A DNA stretch of 64,000 nt from Serratia nevei (GCF_037948395.1 NZ_CP149940.1:372001-436000); one strand, 5' to 3'. Numbered from the stretch's first letter, positions 1 through 10,397 are shown. The notes: generated by a model not told the origin, from the letters alone. Numbers and translations are program-made.

Positions 1-294
1 AGCACCCGCAAAGCGCGCGGTGAAGGCAAAACCGAGCGCGATCGCGCCAAGAAGGGCGGCCAGCGCACGCTGCGCGACAGCGGTAGCGCGGGGCGCGGCA
101 AGCGCCGCGGCGGCAAACCGCCGGCCAACTTCGAGCCGGACAGCGCCTTCCGCAAGCAGGATGACGCCAAGCCCGCGGACAACGTGAAGAAGGCGAAGAA
201 GAAAGCCAAGAAAGCGTCCGACAAAACGCGGAAAATCGCGGCGGCGACCAAAGCCAAACGCGCAGCCAAGAAGAAAGGTGCCGAGCAGGCTTAA
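1..294 (+). CDS. rnr: Ribonuclease R, C-terminal tail (partial)
   Basis: This is the last 97 codons of a gene that starts before the window; the reading frame begins at base 1 and ends in TAA. The visible part is very rich in Lys, Arg and Ala, as in the basic tail that follows the S1 domain of enterobacterial RNase R, the 3'-5' exoribonuclease that degrades structured RNA. None of the catalytic RNB or cold-shock domains is in view. The call rests on the basic tail and on the gene lying directly upstream of rlmB, as in E. coli. Confidence 0.85.
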   Translation, partial: STRKARGEGKTERDRAKKGGQRTLRDSGSAGRGKRRGGKPPANFEPDSAFRKQDDAKPADNVKKAKKKAKKASDKTRKIAAATKAKRAAKKKGAEQA

Positions 295-355
295 CCTGCC
301 GCACATCGTTACCATCGGCCGGTTATCGCCGGCCGCACGAATTTAAAAGAGCATC

Positions 356-1087
356 ATGAGCGAAATTATTTACGGCATTCACGCCGTCAAAGCCCTGTTA
401 GAGCGCGATCCGCAACGCTTCCTGGAAGTGTTTATCCTGAAAGGCCGCGAAGATCGCCGCCTGCAACCGCTGATCGCCGAGCTGGAAGCGACCGGCATCG
501 TGATCCAGGTGGCGAGCCGCCAGTGGCTGGATGACAAGGTTGAAGGCGCGGTACACCAGGGGATCATTGCCCGGGTGCGCGAAGGGCGTCAGTATCAGGA
601 AAACGATCTGCCAGGCCTGTTGGAGAGAGTGGAAACGCCATTCCTGCTGGTGCTGGACGGCGTGACCGACCCGCATAACCTCGGCGCCTGCCTGCGCAGC
701 GCCGACGCTGCCGGCGTGCACGCGGTGATCGTGCCGCGCGACCGTTCTGCCCAACTGAACGCCACCGCCAAGAAAGTGGCCTGCGGCGCCGCCGAGAGCG
801 TGCCGCTGATCCGCGTGACCAACCTGGCGCGCACGCTGCGCCTGCTGCAGGAAATGAACGTCTGGGTGGTGGGTACCGCCGGCGAAGCCGACCATACGCT
901 GTATCAGAGCAAAATGACCGGCCCGATGGCGCTGGTGATGGGCGCGGAAGGCGAAGGCATGCGTCGTCTGACCCGCGAACACTGCGACGAGCTGATCAGT
1001 ATCCCGATGGCCGGTACCGTCTCTTCGCTGAACGTGTCGGTCGCCACCGGCATTTGCCTGTTCGAAGCGGTGCGTCAGCGCGGCTGA
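356..1087 (+). CDS. rlmB: 23S rRNA 2'-O-methyltransferase RlmB (Gm2251)
   Basis: A 243-residue SpoU-family enzyme that methylates the ribose of G2251 in the peptidyl-transferase region of 23S rRNA, using S-adenosylmethionine. The N-terminal part (about 1-75) is the small RNA-binding domain. The trefoil-knot catalytic domain follows: motif 1 is near 105-116 with N108 and R114, motif 2 is [10 protein letters not shown], and motif 3 near the C-terminus contains SSLNVSVA. The length matches E. coli RlmB. It lies 61 bases after rnr, the usual order. Confidence 0.97.
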   Translation: MSEIIYGIHAVKALLERDPQRFLEVFILKGREDRRLQPLIAELEATGIVIQVASRQWLDDKVEGAVHQGIIARVREGRQYQENDLPGLLERVETPFLLVLDGVTDPHNLGACLRSADAAGVHAVIVPRDRSAQLNATAKKVACGAAESVPLIRVTNLARTLRLLQEMNVWVVGTAGEADHTLYQSKMTGPMALVMGAEGEGMRRLTREHCDELISIPMAGTVSSLNVSVATGICLFEAVRQRG

Positions 1088-1095
1088 TCCTCCTG

Positions 1096-1116
1096 ACGGG
1101 GGCCCTGAGCCCCCGT
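1096..1116 (+). terminator. Hairpin after rlmB, weak terminator candidate
   Basis: A perfect 8-bp stem (ACGGGGGC / GCCCCCGT) with a 5-base loop starts 8 bases after the rlmB stop. No proper T-tract follows (TAATTCC), so termination is uncertain. Confidence 0.45.
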
Positions 1117-1203
1117 TAATTCCCCCTCTTGTGATCCCGCCTTCGGCAGAAATCTCTGCGCCGACCATACTTACTCCTGACGCTTTTCTCAGGGAGCACT
1201 CTC

Positions 1204-2832
1204 ATGGTCTGGACTACGCACACCGTTTTTAACCAACCCAAGCCGCTGGGCAACAGCAACCTGTTTCTCTCCGATACGCCGCTGCGCGAAGCGTTGCAGC
1301 GCGAGCAGGGCGGCTGGGACGCCGAGGTATTGGCTTCGCTGGGCCAGCAGCTTGGCACCCAGGAGTCGCTGGAGCTGGGCCGCCTGGCCAACGCCAACCC
1401 GCCGGAGCTGCTGCGCTACGACGCCACTGGCCAGCGGCTGGACGACGTTCGCTTTCATCCCGCCTGGCATATCCTGATGCAGGGGCTGATCGCCAACCGG
1501 GTGCACAACCTGCCCTGGCAGGAGGATGCGCGCATCGGTTCCTTCGTGGCGCGCGCCGCGCGCTTTATGCTGCATGCGCAGGTTGAGGCCGGTACGCTGT
1601 GCCCGGTGACCATGACCTTCGGCGCTACGCCGCTGTTGCTGCAGGCGTTGCCGGCCGAGTTTCGCTCCTGGCTGACGCCGCTGCTGTCGGATCGTTATGA
1701 CGCTCACCTGCTGCCGGGCGGGCAAAAGCGCGGCCTGCTGATCGGCATGGGCATGACGGAGAAGCAGGGTGGTTCCGACGTTTTGAGCAATACCACTACC
1801 GCCGCGCCGCTCGGCGCGCGCGGGCCGGGTGAAGCCTACCGGCTGGTGGGGCACAAGTGGTTCTTCTCGGTGCCGCAGAGCGATGCGCACCTGGTGCTGG
1901 CGCAGGCCGAAGGCGGGTTGTCCTGTTTCTTCCTGCCGCGCATTTTGCCGGACGGCAGCCGCAACGCCATTCGCCTGGAGCGATTGAAAGACAAGCTGGG
2001 TAACCGCTCCAACGCCAGCAGCGAAGTGGAGTTTCAGGACGCCACCGCCTGGCTGTTGGGGGATGAGGGTGACGGCGTGCGGCATATCCTGAAGATGGGC
2101 GGCCTGACCCGTTTCGACTGCTCGCTTGGCAGCCACGGCCTGATGCGCCGCGGGCTGTCGGTGGCGCTGTATCATGCGCTGCAGCGGCAGGCGTTCGGCA
2201 AGCTCTTGATCGAACAACCGCTGATGCGCCAGGTTTTGGCGCGTATGGCGCTGCGGCTGGAAGGGCATACCGCGTTGCTGTTCCGGCTGGCCCGCGCCTG
2301 GGAAAGCCGCAGCAATGAGGGCGAACTGATCTACAGCCGCCTGCTGACCCCGGCGGCCAAATACAGCATCTGTCGCCAGGGCATGCCGTTCATCGCCGAG
2401 GCGATGGAGGTGCTGGGCGGTATCGGCTACTGCGAAGAGAGCGAGCTGCCACGCTTGTATCGCGAGATGCCGGTCAACAGCATCTGGGAAGGTTCCGGCA
2501 ACATCATGTGTCTGGACGTGTTGCGCAGCCTGCACAAGCTGCCGGGCGCGCTCGAAATGCTGCAGTTCGAGCTGCAGCCGGTGCGCGGCCAGAATCGCTT
2601 GTTCGATCACGCCTGGCGGCAGTGGCAGCAGCGTGCCCGGCAACCGCGTGAAGAGATGGGGCGGCTGCTGACCCAGCAGCTGTTCGACCTGTGCTGTGCC
2701 GCGCAGCTGCTGCAGCATGCCAGCCCGCAGATAGCCGACGCCTGGTGCCACCTGACGCTGGATCACCGCGGCGAGAGCCTGCTGTCGGCCGAGGTGTGCG
2801 AACTGCTGCTCAACCGCGCTATCGGCGGTTAG
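1204..2832 (+). CDS. aidB: AidB-type acyl-CoA dehydrogenase family protein
   Basis: A 542-residue flavoprotein of the acyl-CoA dehydrogenase superfamily, nearly identical in length to E. coli AidB (541). AidB belongs to the adaptive response to alkylating agents: it binds FAD and DNA and is thought to protect DNA or destroy alkylators. Visible family features are the flavin-contact segment MGMTEKQGGSD and the C-terminal four-helix region with EVLGGIGY. I saw no clear Ada-binding element upstream, but I could not search exhaustively. The ATG has a good GGGAG ribosome-binding site about 9 bases upstream. Confidence 0.95.
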   Translation: MVWTTHTVFNQPKPLGNSNLFLSDTPLREALQREQGGWDAEVLASLGQQLGTQESLELGRLANANPPELLRYDATGQRLDDVRFHPAWHILMQGLIANRVHNLPWQEDARIGSFVARAARFMLHAQVEAGTLCPVTMTFGATPLLLQALPAEFRSWLTPLLSDRYDAHLLPGGQKRGLLIGMGMTEKQGGSDVLSNTTTAAPLGARGPGEAYRLVGHKWFFSVPQSDAHLVLAQAEGGLSCFFLPRILPDGSRNAIRLERLKDKLGNRSNASSEVEFQDATAWLLGDEGDGVRHILKMGGLTRFDCSLGSHGLMRRGLSVALYHALQRQAFGKLLIEQPLMRQVLARMALRLEGHTALLFRLARAWESRSNEGELIYSRLLTPAAKYSICRQGMPFIAEAMEVLGGIGYCEESELPRLYREMPVNSIWEGSGNIMCLDVLRSLHKLPGALEMLQFELQPVRGQNRLFDHAWRQWQQRARQPREEMGRLLTQQLFDLCCAAQLLQHASPQIADAWCHLTLDHRGESLLSAEVCELLLNRAIGG

Positions 2833-2898
2833 GGAAAAGGGTGGCGCGCGGCGGCGAAAACCTTTTTAATTCAGCCTCACTCTGACAGGAAAATGCAC

Positions 2899-3297
2899 AT
2901 GGATATTCTCAGCGCGTTGGCGGCGTTCGCCTCTTATTTCTTCAGCGGTTTCGCCATGATTTTGGTGTTTCTGTTCGTCTATACCCGCATCACTCCGCAC
3001 GACGAATGGGCGCTGATCAAGGCCGATAATCAATCCGCCGCCTTTGCTTTCATCGGCGCTTGCCTGGGGTATGTGATCCCGTTGGCCAGCGCGGCGATCA
3101 ACTCGATCAGCCTGCTGGATTACCTGCTGTGGGGCGTAGTGGCGCTGGTGGTGCAACTGCTGCTGTTCGCGGCCGTGAAGATCTACATGCCACGCATCAG
3201 CGACAAGATCGAAGCGAACCACCTGGCCGCCGGGATTTTCCTGGGGGGCGTCTCCGTGAGCGGCGGCGTGTTGAATGCGGCTTGCATGAGCTACTAA
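2899..3297 (+). CDS. yjfL: DUF350 inner-membrane protein YjfL
   Basis: A 132-residue integral membrane protein with four hydrophobic segments, the size of E. coli YjfL. DUF350 proteins are uncharacterised inner-membrane proteins. I chose the second of two ATGs (2899): AGGA lies 8 bases upstream of it but only 2 bases from the ATG at 2893. In E. coli yjfL sits upstream of aidB (yjfIJKLM-yjfC-aidB); here it follows aidB. Its stop overlaps by 4 bases the stop of the convergent yjfN. Confidence 0.85.
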   Translation: MDILSALAAFASYFFSGFAMILVFLFVYTRITPHDEWALIKADNQSAAFAFIGACLGYVIPLASAAINSISLLDYLLWGVVALVVQLLLFAAVKIYMPRISDKIEANHLAAGIFLGGVSVSGGVLNAACMSY

Positions 3298-3569
3298 AGG
3301 TATAAGATGGCCGAGGCGCGCCAGCCAAGCGGGTGCGCCTGTTCTTCCATCCGCAGGATGCGGTAATAGCTGGCGCCGTGTTGGCCGGCGGTGCGAGCGA
3401 TGGCCTGCTCCGCCTCCTGCGGTGAACCGGGCAGATCGTTAAAGGTGATCTCGGCGATTTCACTGAGCGGCGTCACGCGATCGGCGGGCGCCAGCTCGGC
3501 GGACTGTGCGCCGGTGCTGAGCAGCCCTACTGAAAGCAGGAGGGAGGTGAGTGCGGTGGAGCGTTTCAT
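3294..3569 (-). CDS. yjfN: DUF1471 secreted protein YjfN
   Basis: A 91-residue precursor with an N-terminal signal peptide (MKRSTALTSLLLSVGLLSTG...AQSA) and one DUF1471 (YhcN/BhsA) domain ending in SYYRIL...SAILYL. The family comprises small periplasmic or surface proteins linked to stress and biofilm; E. coli YjfN (91 aa) has been reported to affect the DegP protease. The frame stays open far upstream to 4823, but only this C-terminal part has the signal peptide and domain, so the start is set at 3569. It precedes bsmA on the same strand, as in E. coli (aidB-yjfN-bsmA-yjfP). Confidence 0.87.
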   Translation of the reverse strand: MKRSTALTSLLLSVGLLSTGAQSAELAPADRVTPLSEIAEITFNDLPGSPQEAEQAIARTAGQHGASYYRILRMEEQAHPLGWRASAILYL

Positions 3570-3691
3570 GGCGTTCCCCTTCGTCAGATCCTGAATCGCA
3601 CCCGCAACATGCGGCATGCTGTCCGACAGTGTGCAATACCCTACTTCAGCCTGTGCAAAGCCAGTGTAAATCTGCTTAAAAAATCCCCGCC

Positions 3692-4000
3692 TTACCGATA
3701 CAGGATCGCCTGGGAATACCATTGGCCCGGCACGATGGTTTCGCTGTTCATGATGATCACGTAATACCGGGCGCCGGCGGCGGTGGCCTTGCGCTGGATC
3801 TCCGCTTCCACGTCCATCGGGCTGCCGCGCACCACGGCGGTGACGGTACCTATCTTCACCAGCTCGGTGGTCTGTGCGCGGACGATCTCCTGCGCCTGTG
3901 CGGTGGGCGGTGGCGGCGGTTTCGGCGTGGTGGTCATGATGCCGCAGGCGGAAAGCTGTGCGGCCAGCGTCAGGGCGATGAGTGTGCGGACAAGCGTCAT
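3692..4000 (-). CDS. bsmA: Biofilm/stress lipoprotein BsmA (YjfO), DUF1471
   Basis: A 102-residue lipoprotein: the signal sequence ends in the lipobox LSAC, with Cys19 the predicted lipidated residue. A proline-rich linker (PKPPPPPTAQ) and a DUF1471 domain ending in YYVIIMNSE follow. E. coli BsmA (YjfO) is a lipoprotein implicated in biofilm stress resistance and motility control. It is transcribed away from yjfP, with a 127-base divergent gap, and lies just upstream of yjfN on the same strand. Confidence 0.87.
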   Translation of the reverse strand: MTLVRTLIALTLAAQLSACGIMTTTPKPPPPPTAQAQEIVRAQTTELVKIGTVTAVVRGSPMDVEAEIQRKATAAGARYYVIIMNSETIVPGQWYSQAILYR

Positions 4001-4127
4001 GGTGACCTCGAAAGAGCCGGTACGATGGCTTCAGTGTAACGCAATATAAGCTGGAACAGATTGAGCTAACGCTGGCTGGCGCAAGTTTGTCATGATGAAT
4101 GCCAACAGGTGAGTTGAGGATGAACGG

Positions 4128-4880
4128 ATGATCGAAATTCATGACGAGCGGGCGGGCGATATTGCGGTGATCCATGCCGTCCCCGCAGGGCACTATCAGC
4201 GGCCCTTGCCGACGGTGTTCTTCTGTCATGGCTATACCTCGTCGAAAGAGGTGTACGCCTACTTCGCCTATGCGCTGGCGCGCGCCGGTTTTCGGGTGAT
4301 ATTGCCGGATGCCGATCGGCACGGCGAGCGGTTCGACGGCGATGAGGCGCGGCGTCTGGCCACGTTTTGGGAGATCCTGCGCAGCAATATCGACGAGCTG
4401 CCGCAGATCAAGGCGCATTTCGAGCGGCTCGGCCTGATTGCCGACGGGCGTATCGGCGTCGCCGGTGCCTCTATGGGGGGCATGACCGCGCTTGGCGCCT
4501 TCGCGCGCTTCCCGTGGATCCGGGCGGCCGCCAGCCTGATGGGTTCCGGCTATTACCGTGCGCTGGCGCAAACGCTGTATCCGCCGTTGGGCGAAGAGGG
4601 CGAGGCGCTCTCTCCGCCAGCGTTTGCGGCGCGCACCGCCGTGCTGGCGGAGTATGAGCTGGAAGGGCGTTTGGCGGCGATCGCCGGGCGGCCGCTGCTG
4701 CTGTGGCACGGCGAGACGGACGACGTGGTGCCGGCGGCGGACAGCCTGCGTTTGGCGGCTGAACTGCGGCAGCAAGGCGCGGACGGCCGTTTGACGTCGC
4801 TCATCGAACCGGGGGTGAAGCACCGCATCACGCCGCTGGCGCTGTCCGCCACGGCCGACTTCTTCCGCCGCGAACTGTAA
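4128..4880 (+). CDS. yjfP: Alpha/beta-hydrolase esterase YjfP
   Basis: A 250-residue alpha/beta hydrolase (E. coli YjfP is 249). The oxyanion-region motif FFCHGYTSS is near 31-39 and the nucleophile elbow is GASMGG with Ser115. The later acid and His fit WHGETDDVVP and the late VKHRITP. E. coli YjfP has carboxylesterase activity on short acyl esters; the natural substrate is unknown. Likely cytoplasmic, with no signal peptide. Confidence 0.9.
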   Translation: MIEIHDERAGDIAVIHAVPAGHYQRPLPTVFFCHGYTSSKEVYAYFAYALARAGFRVILPDADRHGERFDGDEARRLATFWEILRSNIDELPQIKAHFERLGLIADGRIGVAGASMGGMTALGAFARFPWIRAAASLMGSGYYRALAQTLYPPLGEEGEALSPPAFAARTAVLAEYELEGRLAAIAGRPLLLWHGETDDVVPAADSLRLAAELRQQGADGRLTSLIEPGVKHRITPLALSATADFFRREL

Positions 4881-5003
4881 TGCTCCGCCGGGCGCGATGC
4901 CAGGAATTGCACCGCTCTGTGCCTGCTGTTTCGGCCATCGTTTGGCCGAATGAAGGGGAGAATGTCAGCGTGAATTCTTTCAGGGCAGCAAGGAGCAGAG
5001 GGC

Positions 5004-5366
5004 ATGATAAAAAGCATCGGCAGTACGGCCGGTTTAATGGGAACGATGAAAGCGCGCGCCGAGCTTAACTCAGCGGCCTTCAGTGAGATGTTGGGGGCCG
5101 CCGACGGCAAGGCGCGGCAAAACCAGGCGAATCCGCTGTCGCGCATCACGGCGCAGACGGTGCAAAACATGACGGCGTTGTTCGCCTCCGCGCCGAAAGC
5201 GGCAGCCACTCACACCGCAGCGGCCGATACGCTCTCGTTCGAACAGCGGGCGACCCTGACGGGTAGCGCCGAGTTGTTGCAAACGCGGACAAATTATCTG
5301 CAGATGGCGCTGCAATTACATAATCCGGGCAAGGCGTTCAGCATGCCGACGCTGCTCAAGCTGTGA
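5004..5366 (+). CDS. Small protein of unknown function
   Basis: A 120-residue protein that I do not recognise. AAGGAG lies 8 bases upstream of the ATG and codon use resembles neighbouring genes, so it is probably real. It has no signal peptide or membrane segment, is rich in Ala, Thr, Gln and Met, has only one short charged stretch, and ends in a likely amphipathic helix (about 90-108, containing TRTNYLQMALQL). That hydrophilic Ala/Thr/Gln profile with a C-terminal helix resembles secreted or self-assembling structural proteins, but this is not enough for a functional call. In E. coli the ula genes occupy this interval. Confidence 0.6.
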   Translation: MIKSIGSTAGLMGTMKARAELNSAAFSEMLGAADGKARQNQANPLSRITAQTVQNMTALFASAPKAAATHTAAADTLSFEQRATLTGSAELLQTRTNYLQMALQLHNPGKAFSMPTLLKL

Positions 5367-5462
5367 TGAGGGAAGCGGAGCGCCCAACGGGCGGCGCTCC
5401 GGTGCGGACTGAACAGGCTTTCTGATGAAGCCCTGGGGATTTCCCTGGCGTGGCGTGCGTTT

Positions 5463-5729
5463 TTAGCGGTACAGCTCGGCGCTGACGTGCATCGTGCTGT
5501 TGTCGCCCGGTTCGTGCAGGGCGATGATGCGATAAGAGCTTGCGCCGCGTTGATCGGCGATTTTGCTGACCTGGCTGCTGGCGTCATCCGGCGAAACCAC
5601 GTTCTGGTTCAGGGTGACGAAGCCGACGCTCTGGCGTTGATCGGCCTGGTGCGAGGTGATCTCCGTTGCGGCCATTACGTTGGCGGAAAACAGGGCGGCC
5701 AGCGCCGTTGCGAGAATGATGCGTTTCAT
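5463..5729 (-). CDS. yjfY: DUF1471 secreted protein YjfY
   Basis: An 88-residue precursor with a clear signal peptide (MKRIILATALAALFSANVMA) and a DUF1471 domain ending in SSYRIIALHE...VSAELYR. E. coli yjfY likewise lies just upstream of and divergent from rpsF, which supports the name. Function is unknown; paralogues are periplasmic or surface stress proteins. The ATG is preceded by AGAGAGG. Confidence 0.85.
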   Translation of the reverse strand: MKRIILATALAALFSANVMAATEITSHQADQRQSVGFVTLNQNVVSPDDASSQVSKIADQRGASSYRIIALHEPGDNSTMHVSAELYR

Positions 5730-6055
5730 AGTGCCTCTCTTAACCCTTTGCCGTTACGGCCTGACAGCGAATGTCGCTGCGGCAAAAAGTCATTTATCTG
5801 CATTGAATAACCTGAAATCTTTTTCGTCGCGCTGTCTGCGGCGGATATGGTTAATTTTAGTCCGTTGCGGCGGATTAAAAAGCGGGGGCTTTTGATGACC
5901 TCTTTCAAAAAAAGTGAAATAGATTTGTGACTCAGCGCTGATTTCATTGAAAGATTTTTGAAACCGATGGATCGGCGTACATAGGTTCTCCCACGAGCAA
6001 ATTGTGCTATTTCCCATAACGCCTCGCATTAACGCGAATAAAACCCACGCAGTCC

Positions 6056-6084
6056 TTGAGTTTCCCGCCCTGCGTCAGTATGAT
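6056..6084 (+). promoter_or_regulatory. Sigma-70 promoter of the rpsF operon
   Basis: TTGAGT, a 17-base spacer and TATGAT form a near-consensus promoter. Transcription would start near 6091, giving a leader of about 93 bases before the rpsF ATG. Confidence 0.7.
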
Positions 6085-6109
6085 TACGCGTCATTTTTCA
6101 GCCGCACAC

Positions 6110-6582
<473 letters not shown>

Positions 6583-6590
6583 TTGCCGCC

Positions 6591-7140
<550 letters not shown>

Positions 7141-7167
7141 TCGGCCACTGTCCATTAACGACTTTGA

Positions 7168-7632
<465 letters not shown>

Positions 7633-7655
7633 TTTACGCTGCTGTTAACCCGGTT

Positions 7656-7688
7656 AAAACGCCAGCCTCGCGCTGGCGTTTTGCTTTT
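7656..7688 (+). terminator. Intrinsic terminator of rpsF-rplI operon
   Basis: An 11-bp stem (AAAACGCCAGC / GCTGGCGTTTT) with a 5-base loop, then TTGCTTTT, 24 bases after the rplI stop. Confidence 0.85.
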
Positions 7689-7743
7689 CTGCGCCCGGCA
7701 AAACGCGCTACGCTTGAAGACGGGATGAAAAGGAGAGCGTGCG

Positions 7744-8097
7744 ATGGCAAAGATTACGCTACAGCGGGTTTATGATTTCAGCGCGCCGGCGCCGGAACAC
7801 TGTTATCTGATAGACAGGCTATGGCCGCGCGGCATCAGCAAGGCGCGGCTGACGGGCGTGCAGTGGCTGAAACAGGTGGCGCCGGATGACGAACTGCGCA
7901 AGTGGTTCCATCAGCATACCGACCAGTGGGCGGTCTTCGAGGCGCGTTACCGCCAACAGCTGGCGGCCAACGACGCCTGGCAGCCGCTGGTGGCGCTGTT
8001 ACGGCAGGGGCAAACGCTGACGCTGCTGTATGGCAGCAAAGATACCGAGCACAACCAGGGCGTGGTGCTGCGCGAGTTTTTGCTGGCGCAGCTGTAG
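7744..8097 (+). CDS. DUF488 family protein (YeaO-like)
   Basis: 117 residues of the DUF488 family (E. coli YeaO is 115), with the characteristic IDRLWPRGISK near 23-33 and the C-terminal LLYGSKDTEHNQ motif. Function is unknown. AAGGAG lies about 9 bases before the ATG. Transcribed as a single gene, converging on ytfB with a 3-base gap between stop codons. Confidence 0.85.
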   Translation: MAKITLQRVYDFSAPAPEHCYLIDRLWPRGISKARLTGVQWLKQVAPDDELRKWFHQHTDQWAVFEARYRQQLAANDAWQPLVALLRQGQTLTLLYGSKDTEHNQGVVLREFLLAQL

Positions 8098-8100
8098 GGA

Positions 8101-8769
8101 TTAGCGTTCCCGGCGGTAGCTGCCGTCGGCCTGGCGGCGGAACAGCGCCTGGCTGTTGTCCACCGTGGTAACCGACAGCGCGTTAATCACGCCGTTGGCG
8201 TCGCGTTCGATGCGCACTTCCTGGCCGGCTTTCATGTTGCTCAGCGGCTTGTCGCCGCCTTCCACCTGCGCCATGGCGAACACTTCATTCACCGGCAGAT
8301 TGTTGTCGCGAAACAGCTGGGCCAGGGTCTGGCCGGGCTGGATCTGATAACGCTGCCAGTTGCCCGCCGGCGTTGGTTCGTTGGCAGACGTGGTGCCGCC
8401 GTTTTGCAGATCGGCCTGCAGCGGCACGCTGGTTTCCTGCTGGGAAACCGGGAACGGCTGTCTTTCGGGCGAGTACGGCCACAGCAGGGCCAGCAGCAGG
8501 ATGATGCCGAAGATCAGCACCCAGCGGCGGTGGAAGTAGGGCAGTGGCTCCATCCAATGGAAACCGTCCGGCAGATGCCAGACTTTGGCCAGCAGCGCTT
8601 TGACCTGCTGCATTTTGTCGTTGGCCGGCGGTGGCTCCGATGGCGGTTCCGCGCCTTCAGACGTGGGTGCGGCGCCCGGTTTCAGGCGCTGGCTGACATT
8701 CAGCCAGGTGCGCAGCAGCGGCTGGTAGATGCGGGTGGTTTTCCTTCTCCTGGGCGCGATTCTGCCCAT
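8101..8769 (-). CDS. ytfB: Cell-division-associated OapA-family protein YtfB
   Basis: 222 residues: an N-terminal cytoplasmic basic segment, one transmembrane helix near 83-100 (WVLIFGIILLLALLW), a linker, then a periplasmic LysM-like/OapA domain beginning near YQIQPGQTLAQLF. E. coli YtfB binds glycans and localises to the division site. In E. coli it also lies between rplI and fklB. AGAGAGGTCACC precedes the ATG. Confidence 0.9.
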   Translation of the reverse strand: MGRIAPRRRKTTRIYQPLLRTWLNVSQRLKPGAAPTSEGAEPPSEPPPANDKMQQVKALLAKVWHLPDGFHWMEPLPYFHRRWVLIFGIILLLALLWPYSPERQPFPVSQQETSVPLQADLQNGGTTSANEPTPAGNWQRYQIQPGQTLAQLFRDNNLPVNEVFAMAQVEGGDKPLSNMKAGQEVRIERDANGVINALSVTTVDNSQALFRRQADGSYRRER

Positions 8770-9036
8770 GGTGACCTCTCTTCGACGGCGTAGTAATTAG
8801 CGCGGCGCGGCAAGCGCCTCGCCTGCCCGATATCCTGCTTTCAGTATAGTCCGCTAACTGATTGAAGCGAAAGGCAGCTGAGCGGCAGAGCCGCGGTTTG
8901 CGGCTGCGGGCGTTAACAGAAGGTTATTGTTTCTTTTTCTACGACAAAAGTCATCATTCTCCACACAAGATTTTACCCGGCATTGACGCGCTGTTATGCT
9001 GCGCTTTCGACTTTTTACAGACTTAAGGAAAACCCC

Positions 9037-9657
9037 ATGACAACCCCTTCTTTTGACAGCGTTGAAGCGCAAGCAAGTTACGGGATTGGTTTACAGGTCG
9101 GCCAGCAGCTGCAAGAGTCCGGGCTGGAAGGTTTGCAACCGGAAGCTTTGCTGGCGGGTCTGCGTGACGCGCTGGAAGGGAATGCCCCGGCGGTTCCGGT
9201 AGACGTGGTGCACCGTGCGCTGCGTGAGATCCACGAGCGTGCGGACGCGGTGCGCCGCGAGCGCCAGCAGGCGATGGCCGTTGAAGGCCAGAAATTCCTG
9301 GACGACAACGCCAAGCGCGACGACGTGACGCTGACCGAGTCCGGCCTGCAGTTCTCCGTGCTGGAGCAGGGCAACGGCCCGATCCCGTCCCGTCAGGACC
9401 GCGTGCGTGTGCACTACACCGGTCGTCTGATCAACGGCGACGTGTTCGACAGCTCGGTCGAGCGCGGCCAGCCGGCAGAATTCCCGGTCAGCGGCGTGAT
9501 CCCAGGCTGGATCGAAGCGCTGACCCTGATGCCGGTCGGCTCCAAATGGCAGCTGTATATCCCGCACAACCTGGCCTATGGCGAGCGTGGCGCTGGCGCG
9601 TCCATCCCGCCGTTCAGCGCGCTGGTGTTCGACGTCGAGCTGCTGGAAATCCTGTAA
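9037..9657 (+). CDS. fklB: FKBP-type peptidyl-prolyl isomerase FklB (FKBP22)
   Basis: 206 residues, identical in length to E. coli FKBP22. An N-terminal helical dimerisation domain (about 1-90) is followed by an FKBP domain with [18 protein letters not shown] and the C-terminal [18 protein letters not shown]. It catalyses proline isomerisation and acts as a chaperone. The frame is open upstream to 8983, but AAGGAAAACCCC places the start at 9037, which matches [10 protein letters not shown] of the family. Confidence 0.97.
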   Translation: MTTPSFDSVEAQASYGIGLQVGQQLQESGLEGLQPEALLAGLRDALEGNAPAVPVDVVHRALREIHERADAVRRERQQAMAVEGQKFLDDNAKRDDVTLTESGLQFSVLEQGNGPIPSRQDRVRVHYTGRLINGDVFDSSVERGQPAEFPVSGVIPGWIEALTLMPVGSKWQLYIPHNLAYGERGAGASIPPFSALVFDVELLEIL

Positions 9658-9676
9658 TCCCACCGAGGATTGCTCT

Positions 9677-9705
9677 GGGCGCCTTCGTGGCGCCCTTATT
9701 TTATG
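9677..9705 (+). terminator. Intrinsic terminator after fklB
   Basis: Stem GGGCGCC / GGCGCCC with loop TTCGT, then TTATTTTAT. It overlaps the 3' end of convergent ytfE. Confidence 0.8.
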
Positions 9706-10366
9706 CGCCGCGCAGCGCGCGCGGGAACAGCAGATTGTTTTCCAGGCTGATGTGCTCCATCAGATCGCCGATGAACTCGTCGATGCCGGTGTACAGCGCT
9801 CGCCAGGTGGTGCAGGCGCCCTCCGGCGGCGTGACGTTATCGGTGAGGAACTTCACCACTTCCAGCTGCTCACCCGCCTCGTCATGTTCATGCTCCATCA
9901 CCGAGATCGGTCCGGCGGCCTGCGGCCCCATGCCCTGTTTGATCAGCGGGAACAGGATCTGCTCCTCTTTCATCATGTGATTCTCCAGATCCAGGCGGAT
10001 CAGGTTCAGCTGCTTCGCCAACCCGCGCGGGCAGCTGGGCTTGTCGCCGTGCACGCGTTCGACCTTTTCCGCCATCAGCACCAGTTCTGCCAGCTGCTCG
10101 CGGTGTCGCTGATGAAAGCGCGGCAGAATGTAATCGATCACCTCACCGAGCGGCGCCGTGCGCCAGTCCCGGCTTGGCTCCGGCGTGGCGGCCAGGGCGG
10201 CCAGTTCGTTTTCCAGCCTGTCGATATCTAACCCTTTGCGCTCGGCGGCGCGTGCCAGCGATTGCCGGCCGCCGCAGCAGAAATCCAGCTGATGCTGGCG
10301 AAACAGACGGGATGCACGGGGAATGGCGATAGCGAGCGCGCCAAGGGATTGATTGCGGTAATCCAT
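9701..10366 (-). CDS. ytfE: Iron-sulfur cluster repair di-iron protein YtfE (RIC)
   Basis: 221 residues of the RIC family, which repairs iron-sulfur clusters damaged by nitric oxide or oxidants. The N-terminal ScdA domain has Cys30-Cys31 in DFCCGG. The hemerythrin-like domain supplies the di-iron ligands, including [15 protein letters not shown] and HISLENN. Its length matches E. coli (220). An NsrR operator lies just upstream, as expected for nitrosative induction. cycA and ytfF, which accompany it in E. coli, are absent. Confidence 0.97.
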   Translation of the reverse strand: MDYRNQSLGALAIAIPRASRLFRQHQLDFCCGGRQSLARAAERKGLDIDRLENELAALAATPEPSRDWRTAPLGEVIDYILPRFHQRHREQLAELVLMAEKVERVHGDKPSCPRGLAKQLNLIRLDLENHMMKEEQILFPLIKQGMGPQAAGPISVMEHEHDEAGEQLEVVKFLTDNVTPPEGACTTWRALYTGIDEFIGDLMEHISLENNLLFPRALRGA

Positions 10367-10397
10367 GGTAGTGCCTCTTTAAACGAAGGAATCCTAT

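Noticed and set aside
3570..4823. Long minus-strand extension that would fuse yjfN to sequence antisense to yjfP
   Set aside because: The yjfN signal peptide and ribosome-binding site begin at 3569; the extension crosses bsmA in another frame and has no family similarity.
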